A DNA stretch of 64,000 nucleotides from CAWKDG01 sp963848355 (GTDB lineage Bacteria; Actinomycetota; Acidimicrobiia; Acidimicrobiales; UBA8190), in NCBI GenBank assembly GCA_963848355.1, contig CAWKDG010000012.1, forward strand, positions 620,001 through 684,000, written 5' to 3'. The notes beneath the pieces are model-generated. The model ran no database searches. It was not told the origin of the DNA and was given only the letters and a program-made list of their open reading frames with translations. The first letter of the stretch is position 1. Each line of letters opens with the position of its first letter. Below are positions 7,473 to 16,365 of the stretch, one piece after another. Both the position numbers and the translations under genes were made by a program.

Positions 7473-9425
7473 ATGGGTAGCGGTCAGACAACAACCGTCC
7501 GACCGGCCGACCGGCCACACCAGTCGGGCAACTTCAGGGGCGTGCGTCGTCTGTTCCCACAGGGCCCCGCGCAGCGGCGCCGCCATCACCGGACAGCGTT
7601 CCTGGTTGGCGTCGGGATCGTGGCCGTCGGGGCGCTCATACCCCTCGACGCACCCTCAGCCTTCGCCGGCCTATCCGGCACCTACAGCAATCCACTGTCG
7701 CCATTGGACACTCCCGACTCGGACGTCGTCCGGCTGGGAGGTGCCTACTATGCGTTCTCGACCGGTGACGGGTTCGACAACATCCCCGTCATGACCACAA
7801 CGGACCTGTCGTCGTGGCCGCAGACGCTGTTGTTCAATCCCGACGTCACAGACGCTCTGCCCTGTCAGACGGGGACCGTCCAGGGTGGGACCTGCCAGAT
7901 CAGTGCGTGGGCGACGCGTGCCCCGGGGAACGGTTCTCCGTGGTCACCCTCGATGATCCAGGTGGGAGGAGAGTTCTACCTGTTCTACGCGGCGTGGGAC
8001 CCATCCGTCGCCCACTACTGCATCGGGGTGGCCGAGAGCACGGTAGTGACCGGTCCCTATGTCGACGATTCCGCCGGGCCGGTCGTGTGTCAACCGGGCA
8101 TCGGAGGCTCGATCGATCCCGACGTCTACCAGGACACCTCGGGGAATTATTACCTGGCTTGGAAGAACAACGACGGCTACAGCTCGACCTATCCCGCCAC
8201 TTTGTGGGTGTCGCCGGTTGCCTTCGACGGCGACGGCGCACAACTGGTGGGTGCCACATCGGCGCTCATCACGCAGAACCGGAACTGGGAGACGACGATC
8301 GAGCAGCCCGACATGGTCCAGCTCGGGGGACGGTGGTTGTTGTTCTTCTCGGGCGGACTGTGGGAGACCAGTGGCTACTCCATCGCCTATGCCAACTGCC
8401 AGGGTCCCGTCGGACCTTGCGCCGATCCGAACATGACACCGGTCTTCGAATCGGCCGGAGGAGTGGCGGGCCCGGGCGCCCCGTCGATCTTCACCGATAC
8501 CTCGGGCACTCTCTGGATGGCCTATAACGCCTGGACGGCCGGTGACGTGGGCTATCCCGACGGCGCTCGTAGCTTGCGGATGGATCCACTGTGCCTGGTG
8601 AATGGGACACCGGTTCTGCTCGGACCTTCAGACACGACCCCACAGCCATTGACTCCGTCATGTCCGACCCAGCTTCCCGATGGCTACCAGATGGCCGGTT
8701 CCGATGGAGGCATCTTCTCGTTTCACACAGCCTTCGATGGGTCGGTGGGCGGTGAACCGCTTCACGCTCGGGTGGTTGGCGTGGCGGCGGCACCCGGTGG
8801 GGGCTACTGGGAGGTGGCGGCCGACGGCGGGATCTTCGCGTTCGGAGCGCCGTTCGACGGATCGCTCGCCGGTTGGAAGCTCCGAGCCCCCATCGTCGGG
8901 ATGGCCGCCGATCCCGACGGGGGCGGCTACTGGGAGGTTGACAGCCAAGGTCATGTCGCCAACCTCGGCAACATCGGCAACTACGGATCGATCGGCGGCG
9001 CCGCTCTCAGCGCCCCTGTCGTCGGGATGGCCGCCGATCCCGTCGGCGGCGGCTACTGGGAAGTCGCCGCCGACGGCGGCGTCTTCACTTACGGCACGGC
9101 CACCTTCTACGGATCGATGGGTGGCCAACGACTTGACGCCCCCATCGTCGGCATCGCTCCGACACCCGATGGCGGCGGGTACTGGGAGGTGGCCTCGGAC
9201 GGCGGGATCTTCGCCTTCGGTGACGCCCGTTTCTCCGGGTCGATGGGTGGGAAAAGACTCGACGCCCCCGTCGTCGGCATCACCCCCACTGCGGATGGCG
9301 GTGGGTACTGGGAGGTGGCCTCGGACGGCGGCATCTTCGCCTTCGGTGACGCCCCGTTCTATGGATCCATGGGCGGTCAACGGATTGACGCTCCCGTCGT
9401 CGGCATCGCCCGAATCGGAACATGA
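7473..9425 (+). CDS. Secreted GH43-family glycoside hydrolase (arabinanase/xylosidase type) with six C-terminal GYWEV-DGG repeats
   Basis: Residues 1-66 hold a basic leader and a hydrophobic signal segment ending SAFA. Residues about 70-400 form a five-bladed propeller of the GH43 type: an opening Asp cluster (LDTPDSD, 79-84) for the base, D215 in GSIDPDV as pKa modulator, and E277 in TTIEQPDM as probable acid. The family cleaves alpha-L-arabinofuranosyl or beta-xylosyl links in plant or cell-wall polysaccharides. Residues from about 403 carry six tandem repeats of 41-42 residues (GYWEVASDGGIFAFGDAxFYGSMGGxRLDAPVVG). The start ATG 7473 is preceded by GGAGGT; an upstream in-frame start would add 47 residues with no signal character. 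Substrate choice is not determinable here. The same repeats cap the next gene. Confidence 0.8.
   Translation: MGSGQTTTVRPADRPHQSGNFRGVRRLFPQGPAQRRRHHRTAFLVGVGIVAVGALIPLDAPSAFAGLSGTYSNPLSPLDTPDSDVVRLGGAYYAFSTGDGFDNIPVMTTTDLSSWPQTLLFNPDVTDALPCQTGTVQGGTCQISAWATRAPGNGSPWSPSMIQVGGEFYLFYAAWDPSVAHYCIGVAESTVVTGPYVDDSAGPVVCQPGIGGSIDPDVYQDTSGNYYLAWKNNDGYSSTYPATLWVSPVAFDGDGAQLVGATSALITQNRNWETTIEQPDMVQLGGRWLLFFSGGLWETSGYSIAYANCQGPVGPCADPNMTPVFESAGGVAGPGAPSIFTDTSGTLWMAYNAWTAGDVGYPDGARSLRMDPLCLVNGTPVLLGPSDTTPQPLTPSCPTQLPDGYQMAGSDGGIFSFHTAFDGSVGGEPLHARVVGVAAAPGGGYWEVAADGGIFAFGAPFDGSLAGWKLRAPIVGMAADPDGGGYWEVDSQGHVANLGNIGNYGSIGGAALSAPVVGMAADPVGGGYWEVAADGGVFTYGTATFYGSMGGQRLDAPIVGIAPTPDGGGYWEVASDGGIFAFGDARFSGSMGGKRLDAPVVGITPTADGGGYWEVASDGGIFAFGDAPFYGSMGGQRIDAPVVGIARIGT
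8679..9422 (+). repeat. Six tandem 41-42-residue GYWEV-DGG coding repeats (GH43 protein)
   Basis: Each unit of about 123-126 nt encodes GYWEVAxDGGIFxFGxxxFxGSxGGxxLxAPVVGxxxxPDG. Unit 3 has drifted (VDSQGHVANLGNIGNYGS). The last unit stops after APVVGIARIG. The first unit opens with a variant strand (DGYQMAGSDGG) that could pair with the last, as in a closed beta-propeller. Confidence 0.85.
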
Positions 9426-9908
9426 GTTCGCCTTACCGGGACGGTTCACTAGGCACGTCGTGGCCTTCAGAGTGGGGGTTTCCTCAAGAAACTCGCGCCT
9501 CCTGTCGATGAGTTGAACGACCCCTGAGGGGGGGCGCCTGGTTTAGACGAGTGACCGATCCGGTCGAACCGTCTCCGAGGCTCGACGTGTCCTCTCCCTG
9601 TTCACCGGAAGAGGCACACCACGTCTTCGAATCATTTCGTCACGTCTCCTGTCGGCGCTGCCACGCGTTCCCGAGTCGTCATCTCCTCTCACGCATCGCC
9701 GACAGTCCGCGTTTTGGGCTTCCCAACCCCGTCCTCCGCGATCCGGGGTGCGCCGGTTTACCCATCCGTCAACCGAGAAGCCTCGAGTCGGCTGTATGCA
9801 CTTCGTTGGCAAACAGCTCCCTAGGTCACTTCCTTCGCCATTTTTAACCAGCCGTTCGTTTGCGTCGTCCATGCACCGCGGAGTGCGAGCTCTAGACAGG
9901 AGATCATC
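9426..9908. other. Intergenic stretch, leader of the Ig-repeat gene
   Basis: About 480 nt of lower GC with no supported gene. The 3' end holds ACAGGAGATCATC directly before the GTG at 9909, a good ribosome-binding site. I looked for a c-di-GMP-I-like or other riboswitch core and saw none that fits. Confidence 0.45.
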
Positions 9909-10388
9909 GTGTTCAAACACACTCATCGTCGGCTTGCCGTAGGAGTCGTTGCAGTACTCGTGGCCTCTTTCGGGGTCATGACGTCCCCCGCCTATGCCTC
10001 CGCGGTCACCAACGTGACCGCGTCGCCATCGCCCCTTACGGCGGGAGCGGCTTCCACGTACACGGTCGACTTCAACGCAAGCGCAACCGGTGGCTTGGCT
10101 AGTGGTTCGGGCACAATCACGCTCACAGCGCCGGTCGGTACCCAGTTTCCGGCAACTGATTCCGATTACACAGTCAACGGCACACTGGTCACAGTGGCGC
10201 CGAGTGTGACAGGTGGAGACGTCACAATCACAACGCCAGTACTAATTCTGTCGGGCGCCTCCGTTACTGTGGTAGCAGGCGTCGGGTCCACTGCGACGAA
10301 TCCTACGGCAGCTGGGCTTGACACGATTAGCGTCAATACGTCAATCGATCTGTCACCCGTCACAAGCAACGGTTATGCGATCGCCGCC

Positions 10389-11695
10389 GGTACTGCATCC
10401 CAGGTCGTTGTCACGGCCGGTGGAGGTCAGACAACGACAATCGTCACTAGCTTTGCAAATGCCTTGAGCGCGACCATTGAAGACTCGTATGGGAACCCAG
10501 TATTGGTATTCGGATCCACGGTGACCTTCAATGCCCCGGTCAGCGGAGCAAGCGGAACCTTCAACAACAGCACCACCACGGACGTAACGACGACAAATAC
10601 AGCTGGAGTTGCTACAGCGACAATCCTGACCGCTAACTCGACGGCAGGTTCGTACACGGTGGCGGCCGCGACCGCCGGACTAAGTACCGCCAACTTCACC
10701 GAGACCAATCTCGCCGGACCCGCAACGCAGGTCGCGGTGAGCGCCGGTGGTGGCCAGAGCGCTACCGTCGGGACGACGTTTGCTACCACCTTGAGTGCCA
10801 CTGTCGAAGACGCACACGGGAATCCGGTGCTCGTGCCGGGGACGAATGTGACCTTCACCGCCCCCGCCAGCGGGGCGAGCGGCACCTTCGCCAACTCGAC
10901 GGTCACTACTGTGGTCGCTACCCTTAGCAGCGGCGTGGCCTCCGCCACCGCCTTCACCTCCAACATCACGGCTGGGGCTTACACGGTGACGGCTTCATCC
11001 CCGGCCTGAGTTCCGCCATCTTCACCGAGACCAACGTGGCCGGCGTCGCAACGCAGGACGTTGTGAGTGCCGGTGGCGGTCAGAGCGCTTCGGTCGGGGC
11101 GACGTTCGCCACGACTTTGCTTGCCACCGTCGAAGACGCACACGGGAACCCGGTGCTCGTGCCGGGGACGAATGTGACATTCACCGCCCCTGTCAGCGGG
11201 GCGAGCGGCACCTTCGCCAACACGACGGTCACCACAGTAGGTGTGACGAACGGTAGCGGCCAAGCCCCGGCCACCGCCTTCACGGCCAACACGGCAGCCG
11301 GGGTCTACTCGATAACGGCGAGCTCCGCCGGATCCTCATCGGCTGTCTTTACCGAAACCAACCTGGCCGGGACCGCCACGCAGGACGTGGTGAACGGCGG
11401 TAGCGGACAGACGGCTTCGGTCGGGACGACGTTCGCCACTGCCCTGAGTGCGACGATCGAAGACACGCACGGGAACCCGGTCCTGGTGCCCGGAACCGTG
11501 GTCACGTTCACCGCCCCCGCCAGTGGTCCCACGGGCACCTTCGCCAACGGGTCCGACACGACGGCGGTGACCACCAACGGCTTCGGTGTGGCGACGGCCA
11601 CTGCCTTCACGGCCACCACAGCGGGGTCGTACGCCGTGACGGCGACGTCCGCCGGCTCGACGTCGGCCAGCTTCAGCGAGATCAACATCGTCGGC
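10389..11695 (+). repeat. Four tandem Ig-like domain repeats
   Basis: Four units of about 320 nt each encode TQxVVSAGGGQSATVGTTFATTLSATVEDxHGNPV... and end FTETNLAG. Units 2 and 3 are nearly identical over long stretches at DNA level, indicating recent duplication or gene conversion. The frameshift near 11000 lies at the junction of units 2 and 3. Confidence 0.85.
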
Positions 11696-12029
11696 GTTCC
11701 GGGCGCTCCGACGAGTCTCACCGCCACCCTAGGCAATACCACCGTCGTTCTGGCGTGGAACGGACCGGCGAGCAACGGTGGATCGTCCATCACCGGGTAC
11801 AACATCTACGAGGGGACGGTCTCCGGTGGTGAGTCGACCTCCCCGGTGAACGGCACCAGTCTCACAGCATGCACCTCCACCTCGGGACCATCGGGCTGCA
11901 CGGTGAACGGCCTGGCCAACGGAACCACCTACTTCTTCACGGTGAAAGCGGTGAACGCGCTGGGACCGTCGACAGCGTCCAACGGAGCGTCAGCCACCCC
12001 GGCCGCCGCCATGACGATGCTGTCGGTCG

Positions 12030-12770
12030 GGGGCTATGACCTGGCTGCCGCCGACGGCGGGGTGTTCGCCCTGGGGAGTCCGGGGTTCTACGGGTCCGAG
12101 GGCGGCAAGCCGCTGACCGAGCCCATCGTGGGCACGGCCATGACGTCCGACGGGAAGGGCTACTGGGAGGTGGCGTCCGATGGTGGGGTATTCACCTTCG
12201 GCGATGCCCACTTCTACGGGTCCGAAGGCGGCCAACGTCTGACCAAGCCGATCGTAGGGATGGCCGCCACCCCCGACGGTGGTGGCTACTGGCTGGTGGC
12301 GTCCGACGGCGGGATCTTCGCTTTCGGTGACGCCCACTTCCACGGGTCCGAGGGTGGCCAGCATCTGAACAAGCCGATCGTGGGGATGGCCGCGGACACG
12401 GCGACCGGCGGGTACTGGGAGGTGGCGTCCGACGGTGGGATCTTCACCTTCGACGCACCCTTCGCCGGTTCGCTGGGAGGAATCCACCTCACCAAGCCGA
12501 TCGTGGGCATGGCTTCCGTGCCGGGTGGAGGTGGCTACTGGGCCGTGGCCTCCGACGGCGGGATCTTCTCCTTCGGGACCGCGACGTTTCACGGATCCGA
12601 GGGGGGACAGCATCTGATGAAGCCGATCGTCGCGATGGCCGTCGACGTTGCCACCGGGGGGTACTGGGAGGTGGCGTCCGACGGAGGGATCTTCTCCTTC
12701 GACGCACCCTTCGCCGGTTCCCTGGGAGGCACCCACCTCGAGCGCGCCGATCGTGGGGATGTCGGCCGGG
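12030..12770 (+). repeat. Six tandem GYWEV-DGG coding repeats (Ig-repeat protein)
   Basis: Six units of 40-42 residues. Units 4 and 6 are shortened to FDAPFAGSLGG while units 2, 3 and 5 read FGDAHFYGSEGG or similar. The copy number (six) and the truncated last unit are the same as in the GH43 protein. Confidence 0.85.
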
Positions 12771-12824
12771 TAGGGGCCCGTCGGTTGTCTTGCCAAACCC
12801 ACGACCGGGCGTCACGCTGGGCCC

Positions 12825-13652
12825 GTGGGAGATCTGGCGGCCGACACAGCGGTGCACGAGTGCGGCGACGGTCGCTACCAGGCGACGCTGAGCGCTGACT
12901 GGGAGATCTGGGGTCCGATGGGCGGGTACGTCGCCGCCTGCGCGCTCCGGGCCGCCGGGCGGGCGGGCGGGCACCCCCGCCCGGCGGCCTTCTCCTGCCA
13001 CTACCTGGGCGTCGCCAGGTTCGGGGTCGTCGACATCGTCGTCGAGACACGCAAACGGGGACGGACGGCCGGCGCGCAGCGGGTCGAGGTCACCCAGGAG
13101 GGACGACCGATCCTCGACGCCATGGTGTGGAGCGTGGGGGACGAGGTCGAAGGGCTGGAGCACGACGACACCGTCGCACCCGCCGTCCCGGGACCGGACG
13201 AGCTGTCCGGGATGGACGAGCTCATGCCGAAGGACGCCAAGAGGCCGTATCCGTTCTGGAACAACCTCGACGCCAAACCGATCGACTTCGAGGCGAGCTG
13301 GCCCCCACCCGAGTCGCGCCCGGCACGCTGGCAGCAATGGCTGCGCTTCCGGCCGACGGCGACCTTCGATGACCCCTGGGTGGAGGCGGCCCGCTGCCTC
13401 ATCCTCGTCGACCTGCCCAGTTGGCCGTCGGCGCACCGTCGGCACGCCTGGCGGGAACCGCCCTTCATCGCGCCGACGCTGGACCTGAACGTGGCCTTCC
13501 ACCGGCCCTCCACCGGCGAGGACTGGCTCCTGTGCGACGGGGAGGCGCCGTTGTCGACGGACGGGCTCTTCGGATGGACGGCCCGGGTGTGGTCCCGCGG
13601 CGGGAAGCTGCACGCCTCCGGTGGGGGCCAGTGCCTCTACCGGCGTCTGTAG
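12825..13652 (+). CDS. Acyl-CoA thioesterase-like protein (double hotdog, TesB/4HBT_3 type)
   Basis: A 275-residue cytoplasmic protein matching the actinobacterial thioesterase-like family: an N-terminal hotdog with WGPMGGYVAACALRAA and a C-terminal hotdog with LDLNVAFHRPSTGEDWLLCD and GLFGWTARVWSRGGKLHASG, the conserved strand with the product-side Gln/Ser region. Such enzymes hydrolyse acyl-CoA thioesters in lipid metabolism; the chain specificity is unknown. The start GTG 12825 is chosen because CACGCT lies six nt upstream in -10 position, suggesting a leaderless mRNA; no ribosome-binding site is visible. It begins about 50 nt after the Ig-repeat gene. Confidence 0.75.
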   Translation: MGDLAADTAVHECGDGRYQATLSADWEIWGPMGGYVAACALRAAGRAGGHPRPAAFSCHYLGVARFGVVDIVVETRKRGRTAGAQRVEVTQEGRPILDAMVWSVGDEVEGLEHDDTVAPAVPGPDELSGMDELMPKDAKRPYPFWNNLDAKPIDFEASWPPPESRPARWQQWLRFRPTATFDDPWVEAARCLILVDLPSWPSAHRRHAWREPPFIAPTLDLNVAFHRPSTGEDWLLCDGEAPLSTDGLFGWTARVWSRGGKLHASGGGQCLYRRL

Positions 13653-13768
13653 ATCGGGGCCCGGGAAAGAGTCCCCCAATTTTTCCCTCCCCATCTGTCG
13701 ATGGCGGTGGGCGGGCGACGTCACTACGGCAGGTGGAGGTCCCGCCTGGTCCGACGATCGGAGAGACG

Positions 13769-14116
13769 ATGCGCTACATGCTGATCATTCACAACGACCC
13801 CGAGCTCCACCCTGTGCCCGGTGACCCACGGTGGGACGAGTTGATCGCCGAATACGCCGCCTTTGGTGCGCAATTGGCCTCCCGTGGTCGTCCGTTCATC
13901 GGAGACCCGCTCGACGACCCGAGTACCGCCACCACGATCCGCGTGCGCAACGGCGAGACCCTCACGGTGGACGGACCCTTCGCCGAGACGAAGGAATGGA
14001 TGTCGGGCTTCTACATCATCGAGGCCGACGATCTCGACCAGGCCCTGGCGGCGGCGGTCATGGTCCCGTCGGCCAAGTACGGATCGGTCGAGGTCCGTCC
14101 CGTGGCGGAGATGTAG
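13769..14116 (+). CDS. YCII-related DGPF-domain protein
   Basis: A 115-residue protein that opens MRYMLIIHND and contains TVDGPFAETKEWMSGFYIIE, the DGPF signature of the YCII-related family. These small ferredoxin-fold proteins are almost always encoded next to ECF42-type sigma factors, as here. Their biochemical role is unproven. The ATG at 13769 follows GGAGAG. The sigma factor gene starts 38 nt after the stop, so the two are probably one operon. Confidence 0.88.
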   Translation: MRYMLIIHNDPELHPVPGDPRWDELIAEYAAFGAQLASRGRPFIGDPLDDPSTATTIRVRNGETLTVDGPFAETKEWMSGFYIIEADDLDQALAAAVMVPSAKYGSVEVRPVAEM

Positions 14117-14154
14117 GTCTGGGACACGATGAACCACGGGGCCGCGCCGGTCCG

Positions 14155-15432
14155 GTGGACGAGGCGCTCGACCTCGTCTACCGGACCGAACGCGGGCGCG
14201 TCCTCGCTCGTCTGATCGCCGTGGTGAAGGACTTCGACCTGGCCGAGGACGCCGTCCAGGACGCGTTCGTGGCGGCCGCGACGGCGTGGGCGGCGACGGG
14301 CATTCCGACCAACCCGGCCGGTTGGCTCGTCACCACGGCACGGCGGAAGGCGATCGACCGCCTCCGCCGGTCGGCCGCGGTGGAGCGGCGCCACCGCGCC
14401 TGGGGTGAGCTGGCGATCGCCTGGGACGCCGGTGATGCCGCCGGTGCCGGGGACTCCCCGGGGCCCATCGCCGACGATCGGCTGCGGCTGATCTTCACGT
14501 GCTGCCACCCGGCTCTGTCCCTGGACGCCCAGGTGGCCCTGACGCTGCGGTCCCTCGGCGGGCTGACCACCGACGAGGTGGCCCGGGCCTTTCTGGTGGG
14601 CGAAGCGACGCTGGCCCAGCGGATCGTCCGGGCCAAGCGCAAGATCCGCGCCGCGGCGATCCCCTACCGGGTCCCGTCGCTCGACGAGTTCCCCGAACGA
14701 CTGGGGGCCGTCCTCGCCGTGGTCTACCTGATCTTCAACGCCGGGTACCTGGCGTCGCGTGGGGACGAGCTCGTCCGCGTCGATCTGTGCGACGAGGGCG
14801 TCCGGCTGGCCGGGCTGCTCGTGGATCTGCTCCCCGACGAGCCGGAGCCTCTCGGTCTGGCCGCCCTCGTGCTTTTCCAGGACTCGCGCCGGACCGCTCG
14901 CAGTGACGATCAGGGACGACCGCTGACCCTGGAGGAGCAGGACCGCGGTCGGTGGGACCTCGAGGAGGTGGCGGCGGGCCGGGAGTTACTGGGCCGCGCC
15001 CAACGGTTGGGGCGGTCGGGCCCGTACCAGCTGAAGGCGGCCATCGCCGCCGTCCACGCCGGAGCCGACCGCGCCGAGCTGACCGACTGGTCCACCATCG
15101 TGCGGCTCTACGACCGCCTCCTGGAATGGGAACCGACGCCGATCGTGCAGCTGAACCGGGCCGTCGCCGTGGCCATGGCGGAAGGGCCGGTCGACGGCCT
15201 GGCTCTGCTCGACGACCCCGCCCTGGCCGAGGCGCTGACCGACTACCACCTCTATCACTCGACCCGGGCCGATCTGTTGAGGCGGGCCGGGCGTCCGGAC
15301 GAGGCGGCGGTGGTCTATCGGGAGGCCCGCCGGCGGACCGAGAACGCAGCCGAACAGAGCTTCCTCGATCGGCGCCTGCGCGAGGTGAGGGACACCATGT
15401 CGATCGCCGGCGACCAGGTAGGGCCGGGCTGA
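14155..15432 (+). CDS. ECF42-type RNA polymerase sigma factor with C-terminal helical-repeat domain
   Basis: A 425-residue extracytoplasmic-function sigma factor. Residues about 1-75 are sigma-2 (DLVYRTERGRVLARLIAVVKD, AEDAVQDAFVAA, the -10 binding part). Residues about 110-180 are sigma-4 (HPALSLDAQVALTLRSLGGL, ATLAQRIVRAKRKIR). The remaining ~240 residues form the DUF6596/TPR-like extension typical of ECF42 (AVLAVVYLIFNAGYLASRG, LNRAVAVAMAEGP). ECF42 factors lack an anti-sigma factor and are linked to DGPF proteins, matching the gene just upstream. GTG 14155 is the first in-frame start consistent with the family N-terminus. Homologues have been tied to stress and specialised metabolism in Streptomyces; the signal here is unknown. 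Confidence 0.88.
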   Translation: MDEALDLVYRTERGRVLARLIAVVKDFDLAEDAVQDAFVAAATAWAATGIPTNPAGWLVTTARRKAIDRLRRSAAVERRHRAWGELAIAWDAGDAAGAGDSPGPIADDRLRLIFTCCHPALSLDAQVALTLRSLGGLTTDEVARAFLVGEATLAQRIVRAKRKIRAAAIPYRVPSLDEFPERLGAVLAVVYLIFNAGYLASRGDELVRVDLCDEGVRLAGLLVDLLPDEPEPLGLAALVLFQDSRRTARSDDQGRPLTLEEQDRGRWDLEEVAAGRELLGRAQRLGRSGPYQLKAAIAAVHAGADRAELTDWSTIVRLYDRLLEWEPTPIVQLNRAVAVAMAEGPVDGLALLDDPALAEALTDYHLYHSTRADLLRRAGRPDEAAVVYREARRRTENAAEQSFLDRRLREVRDTMSIAGDQVGPG

Positions 15433-15436
15433 GGTT

Positions 15437-16063
15437 TCATCCCCTGGCGCCGAGGGTCGCCACGCCCTCGCCGGAGAGATCGCCGAGCGCCACCGGGCGG
15501 CCGACCATGGCCATCACCAGGGACATCAGGGGGCCGCTGACCTCGGGGCCGTCGCCGGCGGTCCAGTCGGCGTCCGAGGCCCGGAGCCGGAGCCCGGCCG
15601 TACGCCTCTTGGCGCCGAGGAGGAGGTTGGTCCTCCGGTACGAATCGGCCACGGCGACGAGGGCCTCCTCGGGGACCTCGTGGGAGAGGCCGAGGGGGCG
15701 ACGGATGTCCTCGCCGTGAACCACGACCTCGCCGAGCATGGCCATCACCGGGGCGGGAGGGTGGTTCGTGGTGGTCGTCCTCGCCCGGAGGCGGTCGACC
15801 AGGACCGACCGCTCGAGGGCGCCGAGGCGCCGGGCCGCCCGGTCGGTGAAGACGTCGAACCGGAACCGGGCGGCGATCAGCTCCTTGAAGAAGTTCGCCG
15901 GCGTCTGCTCGGCGGCGGCCAGGACGTGGCCGGCGGTCTCTTGGACCGACCAACCCGTGCAGAGCGACGGCGTCGCCCACGCATCGGCGGAGAGACCGCC
16001 CAGGGTGTCGGCCAGGAAGGCGCGCTGCGAGTGGATGTGGCCCCAGACCACGTCTGTCTTCAT
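15437..16063 (-). CDS. MDMPI/DinB-fold protein (TIGR03083-like, mycothiol-dependent maleylpyruvate isomerase family)
   Basis: A 208-residue protein with the N-terminal four-helix bundle of this superfamily: SLCTGWSVQETAGHVLAA carries the first metal-ligand His, and MLGEVVVHGEDIRRPLG holds the later HGxDxR-type motif. Family members use a divalent metal and mycothiol, the actinobacterial thiol, for isomerase or transferase reactions; the substrate here is unknown. GAGGGG precedes the ATG. It converges on the sigma factor gene with only four nt between stop codons. A second member of the superfamily is at 33992-34771. Confidence 0.75.
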   Translation of the reverse strand: MKTDVVWGHIHSQRAFLADTLGGLSADAWATPSLCTGWSVQETAGHVLAAAEQTPANFFKELIAARFRFDVFTDRAARRLGALERSVLVDRLRARTTTTNHPPAPVMAMLGEVVVHGEDIRRPLGLSHEVPEEALVAVADSYRRTNLLLGAKRRTAGLRLRASDADWTAGDGPEVSGPLMSLVMAMVGRPVALGDLSGEGVATLGARG

Positions 16064-16365
16064 GAGAACCCCTCTTTGTCGCCGAGCTCAGACGGCCGGT
16101 CACCAAGATGACGCCGGCCGGATGCCCGGATCGACAGGGAAGGGAAAAAGTTTTCGACGCCTTTCGTTGGCGCGAGCACGCGATGTCAGACGCACGGACA
16201 GTGGCAGAGGGAGAACGAAGGGCAGGTCGACGGTCACCGTGTGAGAGGTCGGAGGGGCGGGGCCGTCACCGGCCCGACCGCACCCGTCGTTCTCGGATGG
16301 CGATGAGGCCGAAGAGGGTCGAAATGACCGGTCCACCAGGGTCAGGCGTGCCTAGACTGCGGCGC
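16064..16365. other. Divergent intergenic region between MDMPI-like and parA genes
   Basis: Three hundred nt, no gene supported. The right end has TAGACT (16353-16358) in -10 position so that transcription would begin at 16365-16366, the GTG of the ParA gene. No good -35 was found. Confidence 0.5.

Larger units (their letters stand above)
9909..12773 (+). pseudogene. Large secreted Ig-like / Fn3 / six-repeat surface protein, interrupted by two frameshifts
   Basis: The gene encodes a signal peptide (to about PAYASA), an N-terminal domain, four Ig-like domains of about 100 residues (Big_1-like, with GNPVLVPGTNVTFTAPASGASGTF-type cores), one fibronectin III domain (PGAPTSLTATLGN...), and six GYWEV-DGG repeats. 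Near 11000 the frame is lost: the first frame ends at TGA 11007, while GLSSAIFTETN continues in another frame, as if one G were missing from TCCGCCGGC. Near 12740 one extra G shifts the frame again; removing it gives THLSAPIVGMSAG and a stop at 12771-12773. The second shift restores the first frame. With both corrected this is one protein of about 950 residues. Its likely role is adhesion or cell-surface display. It may be intact in the organism if these are sequencing errors. Confidence 0.75.

Noticed and set aside
9540..9900. Possible c-di-GMP-I riboswitch in the leader of the Ig-repeat gene
   Set aside because: I could not find the conserved core and two paired helices; a covariance-model search would settle it.
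8679..12770. Tandem DNA repeats considered as a CRISPR array or satellite
   Set aside because: The period is about 125 nt with no unique spacers, and the repeats are in-frame protein-coding units in two genes.
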